A stretch of 64,000 nt of DNA from Gibbula magus (GCA_936450465.1 OW388289.1:75070593-75134592), one strand, 5' to 3'; counted from the stretch's first letter, positions 47,610 through 61,951 are shown. The notes: generated by a model not told the origin, from the letters alone. Program-made: numbers and translations.

Positions 47610-48310
47610 TACCCAATGCACCTATTCACAAGTATTAAAGCCATAAAATATCGATTAAAATTATTGAAAATGCCTTCATATCGTCTACCAAAGAAATGTT
47701 ACAATATGATGATGTCATATGATAAGAATGATCACACAAATTGGGTTACTTCTGTAAGAATATTCTTATTCACATATGGTTTTTGTTTTGTATGGATAGA
47801 TCAATATGTTGATTCAAACTCGATTTTATTACTCAACTAATTAGGAGAGTCACATATATCTAATTTACATGAATTGAAGGAAAATATAACAGTTTGTATG
47901 TAAGTGTCTGTATTATAAGATGTTTAAATGTACTCTAGAGTCAGAAATTTATCTTTCATGTATAAATGTAAAAAATGTTTAGGTTAGCGTTACGTAGATT
48001 AAGATGTTCTTCACATGATTTATTTATCGAAAGTGGAAGATTCAAATCGGTCCAAAGAGAAAATCGAATATGCAGACTTTGCAATCTAATCAAAAAGAAG
48101 ATGAATATCACTTCCTTTTACATGTAGTTTGCCCTATTTCTAATTCACGGAGGAAGTTGTATATTAAAAAGTATCACTATGTCCATCCGAACCTTTATAA
48201 ATTTGTAGACTTGTTAAGGAACACAAAAAGTGCAGTTCTTCAAAATATGGCTATGCTTGTGGTATTCATGCCATGGTATTCAAAACAGTATGTATTTCTA
48301 CATATAATAT
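47610..48310 (+). mobile_element. decayed LINE 3' fragment (reverse transcriptase C-terminal region)
   Basis: Two open pieces in different frames read as the C-terminal part of a non-LTR retrotransposon polyprotein. The first is LKLLKMPSYRLPKKCYNMM followed by DHTNWVTSVRIFLFTYGFCF (47640-47790). After a gap comes LRCSSHDLFIESGRFKSVQ, then RICRLCN and, one frame over, KEDEYHFLLHVVCP (48000-48140). The C-x2-C, H and C residues of the terminal zinc-knuckle-like motif are still visible. Frameshifts and stops make it a fossil. It appears to be a different LINE family from the copy at 30.2 kb. Confidence 0.7.
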
Positions 48311-49853
48311 AGGTTACACCTAATTGTTGAATACCATCTGCATTGTATCAAATGTGCATGTGCATATCACCATTGGAATGTATTGTACTGCAGGTCTGTG
48401 GCGTTTCAGTACTTTCACTATTGAGTTAGAGTTTAGCCACATAATCAAACTTGGTCGATTTTTTAATGATAAGCTACATTGTCGCTACGTGTCAGATATA
48501 TATTACAATATTACTTTGTAACCTCAATTTCTTCATTAAACTTTGTATGTCTTTACTTCCAAAATGGAAACCTTATCCCACGCATAGCTTCAGTCATTTT
48601 GTTAACAGTGTACAAAACGTCACTTTATCCTAACATGAATGTATTTCTATGCAGTCATTCTAAAGAATTTGTAAATCATATGATTGCCGTTGGTATCCTG
48701 GTCACTATAAATGAAGGCTGTATAGATCTCTGTTTGCACTGTCTAAACGATAAATGTTTGAAGGATATGCCATTGACAACAATTACATGTAAGACTTTCT
48801 ATGCCTCTTATCACCAACTTATATTATGTCAAATGAAATCATATTACATTAATCATTTCAAATATTATTATTTAAGATAGCCTAATGTGTTTTGAATGTC
48901 AAAATTTACAATTGCTACGAAGTGTTTAGAACGATAATTTTATTAGATTACTGCAAAAACGCAACATTGTCTTTTGCTGTGTAAACGTGCTTCATAATTC
49001 ACCTCAACGGTTCTGGCGTTATTAACAGGGATAATGTTACTATTTTATTTAAAAGATTAATATCTGTCTCATTGGCAGAATGACATTGATTCTTAATTTA
49101 AGTACAAATCACATGCGACCATGACAAATTTCACAATAATGATCAATATTAAACGTTATTGAACGTAGGAGAAGTTGAGTTCTCTATCGCTTCAATCGCA
49201 TCGAGATAGAAAAGGACACTTGAATTCAAGTTATCTTAAATCTGAAGAATTCATGAAGCCTTTGTGTGGGTTGCGTATTGATTAGAAGATAACATTGGAT
49301 CAGATGAAACGGATTACAATTTATCTTTGTAATTCATACACATTTTATCTACATTTGTTTAATTAACCACGGTAGTTAAAACATAGAAGTAATGCTCAAA
49401 ATGGGCGAAATACAGCTTCTATGAACATTAAATACAATGTATATATCTTAGAGATCAGATAAGAGGAGACATATAGCAATGATTGTATTATTTATGACGT
49501 CAACTGTTTAACTATTATGATAGCATGTACTAGAAATTAAATGACATTCGAGAGAAACAAGTCGAATAAAACAAGGCTGTAAATTTTATACAAATGGGTT
49601 TCTTAAAATGTTTTTGTTATTCAAGGCTTTTTCTGGTTTCTAACAAACATTTTTAAAAATTAGTAAAAACGTATATACTGTATGATCAGCAACTTATAGA
49701 AGGGACAAGCTTAAGTGTTTACATACACCAGATTATCAAAACGGGATAGTTTGCATTTTAAGGTAGATGTGAAATTCATACGCATGCCATATTGTATTTA
49801 AGTGCCTATATTTTTTTATTACATTTATCAAATCTTGGCTTGTTTTTCCACAG
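48311..49853. other. AT-rich non-coding stretch
   Basis: A 133-codon + strand frame (48479-48880) has no recognisable motif and an AT-rich composition; I treat it as chance or as more LINE debris. The last 30 bases are a strong acceptor tract (GGCTTGTTTTTCCACAG). Confidence 0.45.
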
Positions 49854-49975
49854 TGCCTGCAGTGGTTGCTGTGTTGTCAAAAAGAATATCGCGGTATCTT
49901 GGCCACATGATGTATAATTACTATATTCCCAGCGACGTTGTAGTTGTTTTTGTCATATTACACTGTGTGCACTGA
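49854..49975 (+). pseudogene. exon fragment resembling TM1 of a Cys-loop ligand-gated channel
   Basis: Behind a strong acceptor, a frame starting after two bases reads PAVVAVLSKRISRYLG, then HMMYNYYIPSDVVVVFVI, and ends at TGA after HCVH. The basic residues before the helix, the aromatic residue and the YIPS motif followed by a valine-rich stretch match the start of the first transmembrane helix in anion-type Cys-loop receptors (GABA-A, glycine and GluCl type), where xYIPSxLxVVxSWVSFW is typical. The Asp in the helix, the loss of the SWVSFW end and the stop argue for a decayed copy. No TM2 or TM3 exons were found nearby. The match is short, so chance similarity remains possible. Confidence 0.35.
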
Positions 49976-50886
49976 GCTGATGACAATGCACAGGGGATTG
50001 TTGATTTAATGAAAATCTTAATTTTACATCGAAAATAACGGTTCCTATTTTGATGAAAATAAAGTCTGAAAATCTAAATTTTAGATAGAAAAATAACGGT
50101 TCTTTTTTTGGTGAAAATAGAGTCTGAAAACCTCAAATTTAGATAAAAAATAACGGTTCTTCTTTGATTAAAAATAGTGCATGCAGCAGACAAGTTATTC
50201 AATTTATAGAGAGAACGATTTAAAAAAAAATCATTTTGAAAATCACTTTTAGAATTGCATTATTAATATCTATAGTCAAACTAGCAATGCCATAAAGTTT
50301 GTTTACAATTATTTTTTTTAAATGTTGAGTATTGAACACTTAATTATGCCCTACTGGTTATTTAAATGACGATAATGATGACATTGTTTTGATTCACTAG
50401 CACAAAATTCATTTTCAAAGCTGATATACAGCATTTGTTTCTCTTTTCCCCCATTTATTTTCTACTTGTAAAAGTTTAATAACTAAAACAGAGATAGCGT
50501 TTTCCATGTGTCCATGTAGGGCTTGGCTGCTTTCGAGTTTCAGACATGTATGACATGCAAAGAACAAAGAAATCTCAGTCTATCATATTAGTGTTTCTTT
50601 TAGTGATATATGATAATACTTGTTTATCAAATAGTTTAAATGGAAAATATTTGAGCGAGGAAATGCAATGTTTACGATATAATCTATCCCTTATTGAAAT
50701 ATGTATTTTGAAAAAGTAACACCAAAAACAACATTCTTGTCTTGTTCTTTGTCTATTTCTGAACATCAAGTCATTGTCGAACTGGCTGTTTGAAGAATTG
50801 GCGTGTACATGTATATTTTCGCCTGCATTTATACAATATATATGTTTATCTATTCTGTAAGTTTCATGTTTATATGTACACTGTAG
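49976..50886. other. AT-rich stretch with a short tandem repeat
   Basis: Between 50033 and 50190 a unit of about 56-60 bp, containing AAAATAACGGTTCTTT and GAAAATAGAGTCTGAAAA, is repeated about 2.5 times. Otherwise there is no signal. Confidence 0.6.
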
Positions 50887-50949
50887 ATGAACCCGTAAAG
50901 GTTGCGTCCTCTGCTTGTGTAACCCCGGGAATACTGCCTGATCAAATGG
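50887..50949 (+). CDS. candidate 63-nt symmetrical exon
   Basis: Acceptor TATATGTACACTGTAG and a possible donor (AAATGG, then GTATCT) frame 63 nt that read two bases, twenty codons and one base (EPVKVASSACVTPGILPDQM), so it can be skipped or included without changing frame. It is markedly GC-richer than its surroundings. No domain can be named from 20 residues. The - strand is also open across it, without good splice sites. Confidence 0.3.
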
Positions 50950-52085
50950 GTATCTATTCCATCATTCTCTGATGATCTGAAGGCATCATACCTTGATCCA
51001 GGAAACCAATGTTAAGCACTATCTGCACTTACTCATAGGCTAGCTATTTCAATATCATCTTACTTATAGTTTTGGTGTTAATTATGTCAGACAGTATTAA
51101 TGTCAGGTATCTTTTTAGGGAGCATAATATTGATATTCTATTTTAAAAATCTAAATTAGTTACCTGAAAAAAACTTCTGTCGAAATTAATCAATACGCAT
51201 AAATAACATGAAACACTTCCAAAACCAAAATACATATAAACGTTAGCATACTATAAATGTAATCAATCAGGATACAGACATATGTCAGAATCGCATCTAA
51301 GATTGTTTTCCACCAGAGATATAAAATAATCTGAATCACGATATCATAAATATTTGCCCCACCAGACGCTCCATTGGTCGATAAATAACATATCATAAAA
51401 GTTATTTTAAAACGGTTTTTATAAACAATTAATATTTTTTATATTACAAGCATCACCAGATTGACAACGATTAGTATCTATGTTGAAAAGCGCCTACACA
51501 GAATAAAGAAGTTGTGTATCCAAATAAATTGTCTTTATTCTTCATCACCTCAACTTCTAGAATTCAAAGATGTTGCACATGTACTTGTCAACGCTTTGTA
51601 TATCAGTACCAAATGTTAGACTTGTTTCATCCGTTGGAAACTCTCTCTCTCTCTCTCTCCCTCTCTCTGATAGCATATAGATGCATTTTGTAAGTAATAA
51701 TTCATCATTATTTGTTTGGTTTGGTTATATTTCATCAATACTACTAATAAAGCCATTTATACCAGGTAAATGTAATGCATTTGAAATTACTCACTGACAA
51801 GTTTGCAAATTTGAGCTTTTTCATAATCCTCGAGATATTCGTTTTTACACTTGTTCTCTTCAAAAGCGTATATGTGTTATTGCAACTGATGTGGTTGAGA
51901 CAGTATGACATAATTTCTAGTTATACAGGTGCATAGCTAAAATTAGTTCACCTACTTATATTGTGTATTTCAGAGCAAATATAATTTAATTTGGCATATC
52001 TTTGAAACATCGTACATGTAAAAAAAACATGACTCGTCATACTAATGTACCACCTGTAATCGTCACGATTACAGGTTACGTTTGC
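50950..52085. other. AT-rich non-coding stretch
   Basis: It contains a CT microsatellite at 51640-51669. No gene seen. Confidence 0.55.
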
Positions 52086-52278
52086 GAATGGTTATTTTAC
52101 ACATGGATATATGATTGAATGATTATTTTACTCATGGATACATGATCGAATGATTATTTTACTCATGGATATATGATCGAATGATTATTTTACTCATGGA
52201 TATATGATATATGATCGCTTGATTATTTTACTCATGGATATATGATCGAATGATTAATTTACTCATAGATATATGATG
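52086..52278. repeat. minisatellite, 31-bp unit, about 6 copies
   Basis: A unit of ATTATTTTACTCATGGATAT followed by ATGATCGAATG repeats head-to-tail with few changes. One copy carries a small internal duplication (ATATGATATATGATCG). Confidence 0.9.
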
Positions 52279-52548
52279 ATTCAATGCCATTGTATGTAAT
52301 GTAATTTTATTAACGTTACGATTAACTTCGATTTACATGATATTTGCACTAAGATACATGCAGGTGAACAAACTTTCGGTGTGCAGCTATGAATATCCAT
52401 ATTTCTTCTGTTTCTGTTCTGGTCTCTCTGTTTACTGCTATGTTTGCAAAAATTATGAAAACTCGTTAAGACAAAATTATTATGTTTATTTTGATTTCAT
52501 TTCTTCTTTTACCAGTATTTAGAAAAATATTCTATTCCAAATGATACA
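52279..52548. other. AT-rich non-coding stretch
   Basis: A 61-codon frame (52337-52522) rich in Tyr, Phe and Cys lies here without splice or motif support. Confidence 0.5.
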
Positions 52549-52911
52549 TTTAAAGGGGCAGTAGCACGTTTTTTGCAAAATTTATTTTTTCAAATTTCCC
52601 ATTTATAATGATAGTTTATGTCATTTAAAGTAACTTTAGAGGGTAAAACATCTTATTACACAAACCAATTATCTGTAGTGGTAAATACTATGTTGCGTAT
52701 AAAGCAAAAATTGCATGGCGGCTATTTTATTGTGAACACAATTTATTATTTTGTATTACAAAAACGATGCTAATGGCTTTTCCGAAACATGTACACTCAT
52801 TTTGAACTTTAATTTCCGAAGAGAGAAGGATGTTTTACTATTGGTGAAATTATTTTTCAAATACATTTCATGAACTTATTTGAGCGAAAAAACGTGCTAC
52901 TGCCCCTTTAA
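52549..52911. mobile_element. MITE with TTAA flanks (reference copy)
   Basis: A 363-bp element bounded by TTAA, with inverted termini AAGGGGCAGTAGCACGTTTT at the left and AAAACGTGCTACTGCCCCTT at the right. It has no coding frame. Its interior is shared with 36034-36403 (opposite orientation) and with the decayed copy at 9460-9770 (same orientation). The clean terminal repeats suggest it is one of the younger copies. Confidence 0.9.
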
Positions 52912-54564
52912 CATTTGAACTAATAAAAACAAAGTTGTTATTGTCAAATATCTTAAGGATAAAACCATTATTGAAAGTAACACGTCGATTCAATATTGTT
53001 TGATAGAAAAGAAACACCTGAGTGCAACAGCGTAAGTTTGAGAGGTTGCATAACGCTGCAACATTGCTGCATATAGAGAATTAATAACAAAGTGCAACAC
53101 TGTCATATTACGTTTTTTTCATAGAGAGGTACAACTAAAGTGAAACAATGTCATATTGAGAGGTTACAAAATGGTGCTACTTTGTTTCATAGATGGATGC
53201 ATGCAAAAATGAAAACCTATAACTTATACTCACGTTATACACAACGCATTTAATGGAAACTATTAATGAAAAGTAGACAGATGCATGTATTCATCATACC
53301 TACTGGAATAACCCAACATACGAAATTCTACATAAAATATAAACAAGTTGACTTAAATTGCCTGAATTTTCGAAGCTTGAATTCTAAACTATTATTATGC
53401 CAAATGATATGGATGTAGGTAATAAACCTTAGAAGCATGCAATATCCAAGCAACTCATTTACAGTGATACATTTGCGATGGACTTCTGTGGGCATACTCT
53501 AACAAGATGAAGCATCTGTAATCAGTGAGCATCTCCCACTACAAGTTCCGTACGTCTTCCAAAAGCTTTATTAGGTGTGCAAAGACAATAACGATTGACG
53601 TCACAACCAGGAATTGACTACACATTAAACTATTCTTGATTCATGCTCTATCCGACTATGTGCAACACTACATTGTATGTGTTCATTCATCATTGGTCCT
53701 ACCAAGGAGCTAATATAATGAATCATTAACCAGTAGTATTTTGCGTCTATTTACTTAATAACTTTGCAAACTACATTTATATTTTTAACTTTACATGTTT
53801 AAGTTCTGCATCGAACCTTGGGACTTCATGTATATTTTTTATCACTGCAACTGTTACCTACGCTACGACTAGCGTGGTGTTATATGTCCATTTTTATTGA
53901 GGGAATTTTAATTTCTTCAGATGATATTTTACATTGCAGTTTTGGTTTATTGTTTCAATTAATGATGTTCTCATTATTTTCTAAATCAAGATAAGGATTG
54001 CGATGTGGGTCTGTGTGAGTGGATAAGAACATGGGGTGTCGAGTAGGAACATAAAGGTTATTTATTTCATTTACCCCCACTCTTATACAGGCCGCTACTT
54101 TGTACTTTATCAGGCATATAAAAGCTATTCATGGCGACAGACCAGACAAAGAGGGTATTTTAACAACGTTATGACTCGAATTGTGATTAATGCCATTTGC
54201 TCTGAATGATGTTCATGAAAATGTCACATTGCCACTACTGACATTATCTATCGAAATTAGGTTTTAGTAACAGTTTAATCGCAGTAGATATATACTGCAA
54301 TGAAATCGTTTCATTCAATTAAGTAAATACTGTGTAGATATCAATGCGGTGTTCCCCTTGTGCTCAGATAATTACCAGTTAACGTATTTTAAGTGTAAAT
54401 GGCTCCTGGTACACATACATTCTCCGCTACATTCTTGAAACCCGAAACATGTATTCTCAATCGTAATGAAATTGCCAAAAATACAATTTTTATTACATAA
54501 TTTGTATTCAAATATTCACGTGACTTTTTTTATTACCTTTAACATAATGTCTATAAACAATAAC
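52912..54564. other. AT-rich non-coding stretch
   Basis: Near 53020-53180 a phrase of the type GTGCAACA-GTCATATT-GAGAGGTTGCA recurs two or three times, a short degenerate repeat. A TGACGTCA site lies at about 53596. No gene seen. Confidence 0.5.
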
Positions 54565-55765
54565 CATATAAACTAATGATCACATGTACATGCTCAAGCA
54601 TTGACATGAGTAACCTGTAAATACGTGTACATCATATATGTCCAACATTTTGACACGAGTAATGTTTAAAGCCATGTACATCACTAATGCTCAAACTGTT
54701 GACACAAATAATTTTTAAACAAATGTATATGACCAATGCTCAAAATGCTGAAGCAAGTTATTTTTAAACATATGCTTGAAGCGTTGACGTGAGCAGTTTA
54801 CAAACTTATGAACATTTGCAAATGCTCAAAGTGCTGACACAAGTAAATTGGTAACAAACGAACATGACACATGCTCAAGCCCTTTACACGAGTAACTCAT
54901 GTACATGATCCGTGCTCGAAGCTCTGACATGAGTAAGTTATTATGTATATGACACATGGTCAAATCACTGACACCAGTAACATATAATCACAGTGCACAT
55001 GACACATGCTCAAAAAGCTGTAGTTGATAAACACGTGTACATGGCACATGCTATAAACGTTGACATGAGTAACTTAAAACACATGTACATGACCAATTCG
55101 AAAAACGTTAAAGGCGCTGTAGTACGATGTTCTTACTGAAATAAAATGCTCTCACAAAATTATAAATAAGTGTTACCAATGGCTAGATAATACTCTTGAA
55201 TCAATAAAAAGAGGTCTAAAATGAATGTACACGGTTCGGTTAAGCCATGCGAATCAATTTCCCATCAAATGGCAATATTCTACCAAACATTTCCATTATG
55301 CCTCATTTTACAGACAGAATATAATGAAATAATGTTGTGTGACTTTGAATGTGATATATTATATGCAAATAGAACACATGACGTTATTAGATGTGAAATG
55401 ATATTAAAGATATTATATGTAACGTGATTAGATGTGAACTGACATGACTGATATTATGTGACATGATGTGTTATTCTGTGACATGTGTTGTATAACAGTG
55501 TAAATATTGTTTTCACTAAATGTACTATAAGCCTGTGTCTCTAAGTATTGAATAAAGTTTTAAGTGACACATGCTGAAACGTTGACATTAGAAAGTTATA
55601 AACACATTTACCTGAGGCATGCTCAAACCGCTGACACGAGTTACGTATGAACTCATGTATATTGCGCATGCTAAAAACTTTAACATGAGTAACTTATAAA
55701 AACATGTACATGACCCATGCTAATCACTATAACATGAGTAACTTATATACAAATGTACAAGGAAG
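54565..55765. repeat. long diverged tandem array, interrupted by an insert
   Basis: Phrases of the type CATGTACATGACACATGCTCAAA, then GCTGACATGAGTAACTTATAAAC, recur roughly every 50-60 bp about a dozen times from 54565 to 55107, and again from 55564 to 55765. Copies differ by 20-30 percent, so the array is old. The insert 55108-55563 does not share the unit. Confidence 0.75.
55108..55563. mobile_element. insert in the tandem array, possibly a MITE relative
   Basis: It starts TTAAAGGCGCTGTAGTACGA, similar in form to the TTAA/AGGGGCAGTAGCACG end of the MITE family, and shares words such as CACGGTTCG and TGTTACCAATGG with it. The right edge has TTAA but no complementary terminal repeat. It could be a truncated or distant member of the family. 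It clearly splits the older array. Confidence 0.45.
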
Positions 55766-57237
55766 AGGAACAATCTAAACTGCCAGGCAAAAGAAAGTTT
55801 TCGATGTCATAACCTAAAACTGAAAAGTACAGGTAATTAGTCAGCAATCAAAGAATACTTCTACAGGTTTATTTATTTATTTATTTTTTGAATGAAATTT
55901 TAAATTTTAAATTTCATCAAACATTATTTTTTATGATACATCGACACATATAACATATTCTGTATGAAAATTAATAGATGTGCCTGATTCTGCACACATT
56001 TGTAACATTTTAAACATGGTGGGGGCCCGTCATGTTGGTGCAGATTACATTACCTACCCCTGTCTTCATTAAACAAAGATATTTTAACTAAAATTTAACC
56101 ACTGTCACCAATTAATTCGTTCAAACTACTGAATATATAAGTTTTATTGTATCGTGCCATAGTGAAATGCATCTGATTTATTTTAAATACTGAATTAATC
56201 GACAGTAACTGAGGTTAGTATTGGCCTGGCAGTTTAATTGCAGTATCTATACACAGTCTAACTATCATTCCTCAATACATTGTACATTTGTATAAATTAT
56301 CAGCCCTATAGCAGCCTAGGAATCGAATGCCTATGAACAATTAAAACATGCATGTAAATTTGTAAAATATGTTCTAAGGTACACATGAATAAGCATTGAG
56401 AAAAGGATAATGACATAACCAAGTACACTATGTGCTGCCCAACAGATAGCATCTACCTTTCTCATCTTTTAAAAGTTTGTAAGTAGCTGAAAAACTCGAC
56501 AAAACGGTCATCGAATTGAGATCAATAATACTCTACTTTGACGAAGATAAAATCATTAAGAACCTTATAATAATATGTTACCACCAGTTAACTCGAAGGT
56601 TATTCCTTGACGGTTTTTATGGAGCTATTAATAATGTCTTTAATGGAATCTTATGGCAAGTTTATGAATACAATTTCAATAGTAACGAATTTGAGAAATA
56701 TTCCAGACACTGATTCACGCAAATATCAAAAACAGTTTCGAAGAAGATAAAGCGTAGAGACAGTTTTAGCAAAAACTTCTTATTACATTTGCCAATGAAT
56801 AAAATGTCCGGAAATGTGTTTTCTTAACTGAACATATGTGTACATGTTTTTAAATTAAAAAAATAAAGATAAGAAAAATGCAAATTAAAATAAAAGAAGC
56901 CTGGAAATAAAGACATGTATCAGTGAGTAACGATGGTGCTGCAACTATGTTGGAATCGATGGACAAAATGTGAATAGTGAACGGTTAAAGGGCATGACAA
57001 GTTGATTGTAATCCTTGATAAATATTCCACTGTGTAGTTGCTGACAAGAGTTCTTTCAGTCTAAAAAAGACAATGATAAAACGGTCGAAGGCTAAAGTAC
57101 GTATTCAAATCTATTGCAAGCAATCGATAATGATTTGATCCCGAACAGGCGATTGTAATTGCTAACGTATTTGTCTGTGAATGAATGGTGTGCTTCATTG
57201 GGGTACAGATAATGTCGGAGTACAAGAACACGTCTCG
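55766..57237. other. AT-rich non-coding stretch
   Basis: A small palindrome (TGAAATTTTAAATTTTAAATTTCA) lies near 55891. No gene seen. Confidence 0.5.
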
Positions 57238-57425
57238 CTAGATCGCAACTCCTGGAAGCGCTCCAAGTAACAGGGCGCTGGTGTGAAGTAGCGAGTTGGT
57301 CCAGATAGCTTGTTCCCTCCCACGCAGGTAAACAGCTCGCTTCGATTCTTCTATTGAACCCGCTCCTCCGACTGGTAGTAGAGCAATGTTTTCATAGATG
57401 GCCAAACCTGCGTTTGAAGTTATAT
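57238..57425 (-). CDS. candidate terminal exon in a GC-rich island, unknown protein
   Basis: On the - strand a good acceptor (TTATGTCGTGCCTATTGCAG) opens a frame reading two bases, then 61 codons to TAG (ITSNAGLAIYENIALL onward), ending with a hydrophobic stretch (SLLHTSALLLGALPGVAI). GC content is well above the flanks. A second - strand frame within it, starting after an internal TAG at about 57335, reads SELFTCVGGNKL to ETCSCTPTLSVPQ. It is cysteine-rich and also GC3-rich, so which frame is used is unclear. I recognise neither. Confidence 0.3.
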
Positions 57426-60400
57426 CTGCAATAGGCACGACATAAAGCATGACATGTTGCGTGCTTCCTCCTCATATCAATTTGTTTCAATCAGATGTTT
57501 GCCTATTTTTTGCCATTCATGCACATTGCTGGTCGTTACGTCGATTGGAAATCAAGATTTGCAATTCCAAATATTTCCTTATTCGATGGACGATTATCAC
57601 AGGATTGCATTGCTCTCCGCCTCTTAAAGTTTATAGAAATGTCAACGCAAGTGCCATCGCGTATTGCTTTTATTTATTTAGGTTAATGGTAAATCAGCAT
57701 TCTTCATTAATCTCTAGTCTTTATTTCTGTTTGCCATATTACCTGTATTTATGTCATTCGTTATTACAATGAATTATAATCACTTTACTGTATGGATGTC
57801 TCTTTTACTCCTTCTCGGTCTCTTATAATGATTATAATGCATAATAAAAATCGATAATTAAATTCGTTATAATTAAGGATATTTAAAAAACAGTATGCAT
57901 GACATACATAATTCAAAAGACAAAAGTGTGTATATACGACATGCATATGTTATCAATCATTCAGGTCCAACTGGTAAATGTGCGTCTTGCAAATTAGTGT
58001 TTGACTTACGTTTACATACAGATTTTTGCACTAGAGGCATCGAGGGAATTTATAAAATTACAACTGTACAACTTTATATTATTTATACTGATACATTATA
58101 TAATACATATCTTTCACTTAACTTCACGTTTACCTTTACGTTCTTGAAGACAGAATCAAGACGTCGTGATGAAAAAAAATATTGTCTTGGGTTTTTGTCG
58201 TCTAAATTCATGTCATTCATCGAACATGCATATCACAGGCTTATCAATTTCCCTTGTGACCAGAACGAAGTTTATTTAAGGTAATGTTACATAATATATA
58301 GCATACTTAATAAAACAATAAAATAGTGAATTTACAACCTACTTGAATTATACTATATCAATACTATTGCATAACATTCTATATAGCGTTACGCTCTAGT
58401 TGTACTTGGCAGTTACGATATATCATAAACTCAATATTTGAAATGAAGGAAACAAGTTGTCATTCTGTGACAATATCATTTCGTAACATTAATTGGATTG
58501 ACAGGAAAACTGTAACTGTTCAAATAAAAAAAATCTAAACAAAAGTCATAATTCCCTAACGAAAGTTTTGAAACTAATGTTCTCAATCGCTCAATACTAA
58601 ATATTGATGTACTAATCTGTACCCCAACATGAAGTTAATTTCAAGGAAATATTGATATTTCACTCAGAAAGCTGTTTTACTACCAAAGTGTTGGTTATTA
58701 TACTCGCTCAAAACCCGGACTTCAACAACAATTGGTTTGACGAAGACGTATTTTCACTCTCACAACCAATTGATTATTAACTCTAAATCGCCGAATGAAC
58801 GTTGGTTAATGCTTCAACATCAATTGATGTGAAGAGGAAATACTTACATACAAATCTAGAAGAAATGTTAACCATCACTCCCTCAAAGAACTGTTTACTA
58901 ATATGATGATTGAATAAACGTTCTCCTTCAAAATCTGCATTTAACGTCAATTTGAAAAGGAATCCCTATACTGGGGTTTCTTTAGAATACCTAGCAACTA
59001 GTCAAGCAATAATGAGACACTGAAGGGGCGACCTTGATCTACTTTTAGGACCAACTTTTCATTTAATGATCTATTTATTTGATTTTAAAAGTCAGCTCTA
59101 CAATAACATCCTGTAAAGCAAAGAAGCATATACGTTTAACACATGTTGATAATTGATTTCACATTACCGTAAAGCATTGTTGAAGTTACGAGTATCCCCA
59201 GTCACTTATTCTCTCTCATCATGTGAATGGATACTTGGGAGCGGAAGCAACTGGAAGCATACTCATCTGCGCCTTCGTTCTGCCACGTTCAGACACCCAG
59301 AACAAAATACATACTATTTCTCCTTAAATAATGCATTATTTACATTCCTGTCGAGAAACAATTGAGAGTTTTGTAACTGATAGTTTAAGCAGAGGGAGAA
59401 CCGTTTTGCGTGTACAGGTACATGTTCTGTGAATGAAGACGATACAATGCGTGGGTAAGACGGAAGCAAGAGGACACTAAGACGATCTTGATGGTTGCAT
59501 GTATACCACATTACATAGTTAACATTGAATATTGACACTTTGATTTTTTATAATAGATTAAAAGGTATCCGTGAACGTAAGGCAATTTATAGGCTTTGTC
59601 TAATTTGTTCTTCATTTCAGTACGCATGTTTGAAACAATCATTTAAATTTCACTTGCATGTACTCACATAAAATTTATATTTCACAATTATATGGATAGA
59701 GTTTCAGAAAACATAGTAGTTTGCATTAAAATATCTATACCTGCTTGGGTAACATGTACGTGTGAATCGTTTTATAGCCGCAACGTTTACGCTTTGTGAT
59801 CAGTGAAACTCAAGTTAATGTTATCAGTTAGATTCATACACAACTTGAGTTTAAGATAGTGGAGATACACTATCGAAATGGTACTCATAAAAGACAGAGG
59901 ATATCCTTGCATAAACCTTAACCGCCAAACCTGTCTTCAAAGAGTCCCGAGTTCCTGACATCAATGAAATGAATCATCCATCAGAAGTATTCAGGATGAA
60001 TCACTAAACTTTATTTCCTTCAGTAAATGCCCCGAATCTCTCTGGCAAAACACAGTAACTGAATTGGAATGGCGGCATAGAGAAGAAGAAACCCATTTGA
60101 TATTGCTATTTACTTTATGCACAGAACTATACATTGTCATTGTGATGTCGTTCAAAGGAGGAATTTTCGTTGAGCTTAAATCTCTCATTTCTCTTACATG
60201 TAATAAGTATTTCTAAGAGAAACTAACCACAGAGATCGATACCAAAGTTTTAATTTTAGCCTTGATATTAACTGATGATACTCTCTGGAATGTGAATTGA
60301 AAAGCGTACTCAAATAACAAATCCTATGAATATTTGCTAAACTGAAGTTAAATTAACGATGCCGATAAATAATATAATTCATCCTCTTGTTTTAAAATGG

Positions 60401-60628
60401 CAAACATTCAATTATTACATGATTATATATTTCTGAATGCTGCTATTATCATATTATGCTAATTATGGAAAGTGAATAGAATATTAATGTACATATCATT
60501 GTCATACTATTCTTGAATAATAATAAATTGAATTTTGAATTGTCTCAATTTTCTTTATCAAATTAATTATTCAGTTCTGTATTAAATAAAATTTATTTTA
60601 AATAAAGTCAATGTTGATTGGGAACGGT
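57426..60628. other. AT-rich non-coding stretch
   Basis: Frames at 57449-57772 (+), 57895-58284 (+), 59153-59365 (+) and 59314-59538 (-) have no recognisable motifs. The block near 59200-59310 is GC-richer and has a - strand reading (FWVSERGRTKAQM) of unknown meaning. Nothing else seen. Confidence 0.45.

Positions 60629-61951
<1,323 letters not shown>

Noticed and set aside
48479..48880. 133-codon + strand frame after the LINE fragment
   Set aside because: It is AT-rich with no motif and no splice signal; chance or LINE debris is likelier.
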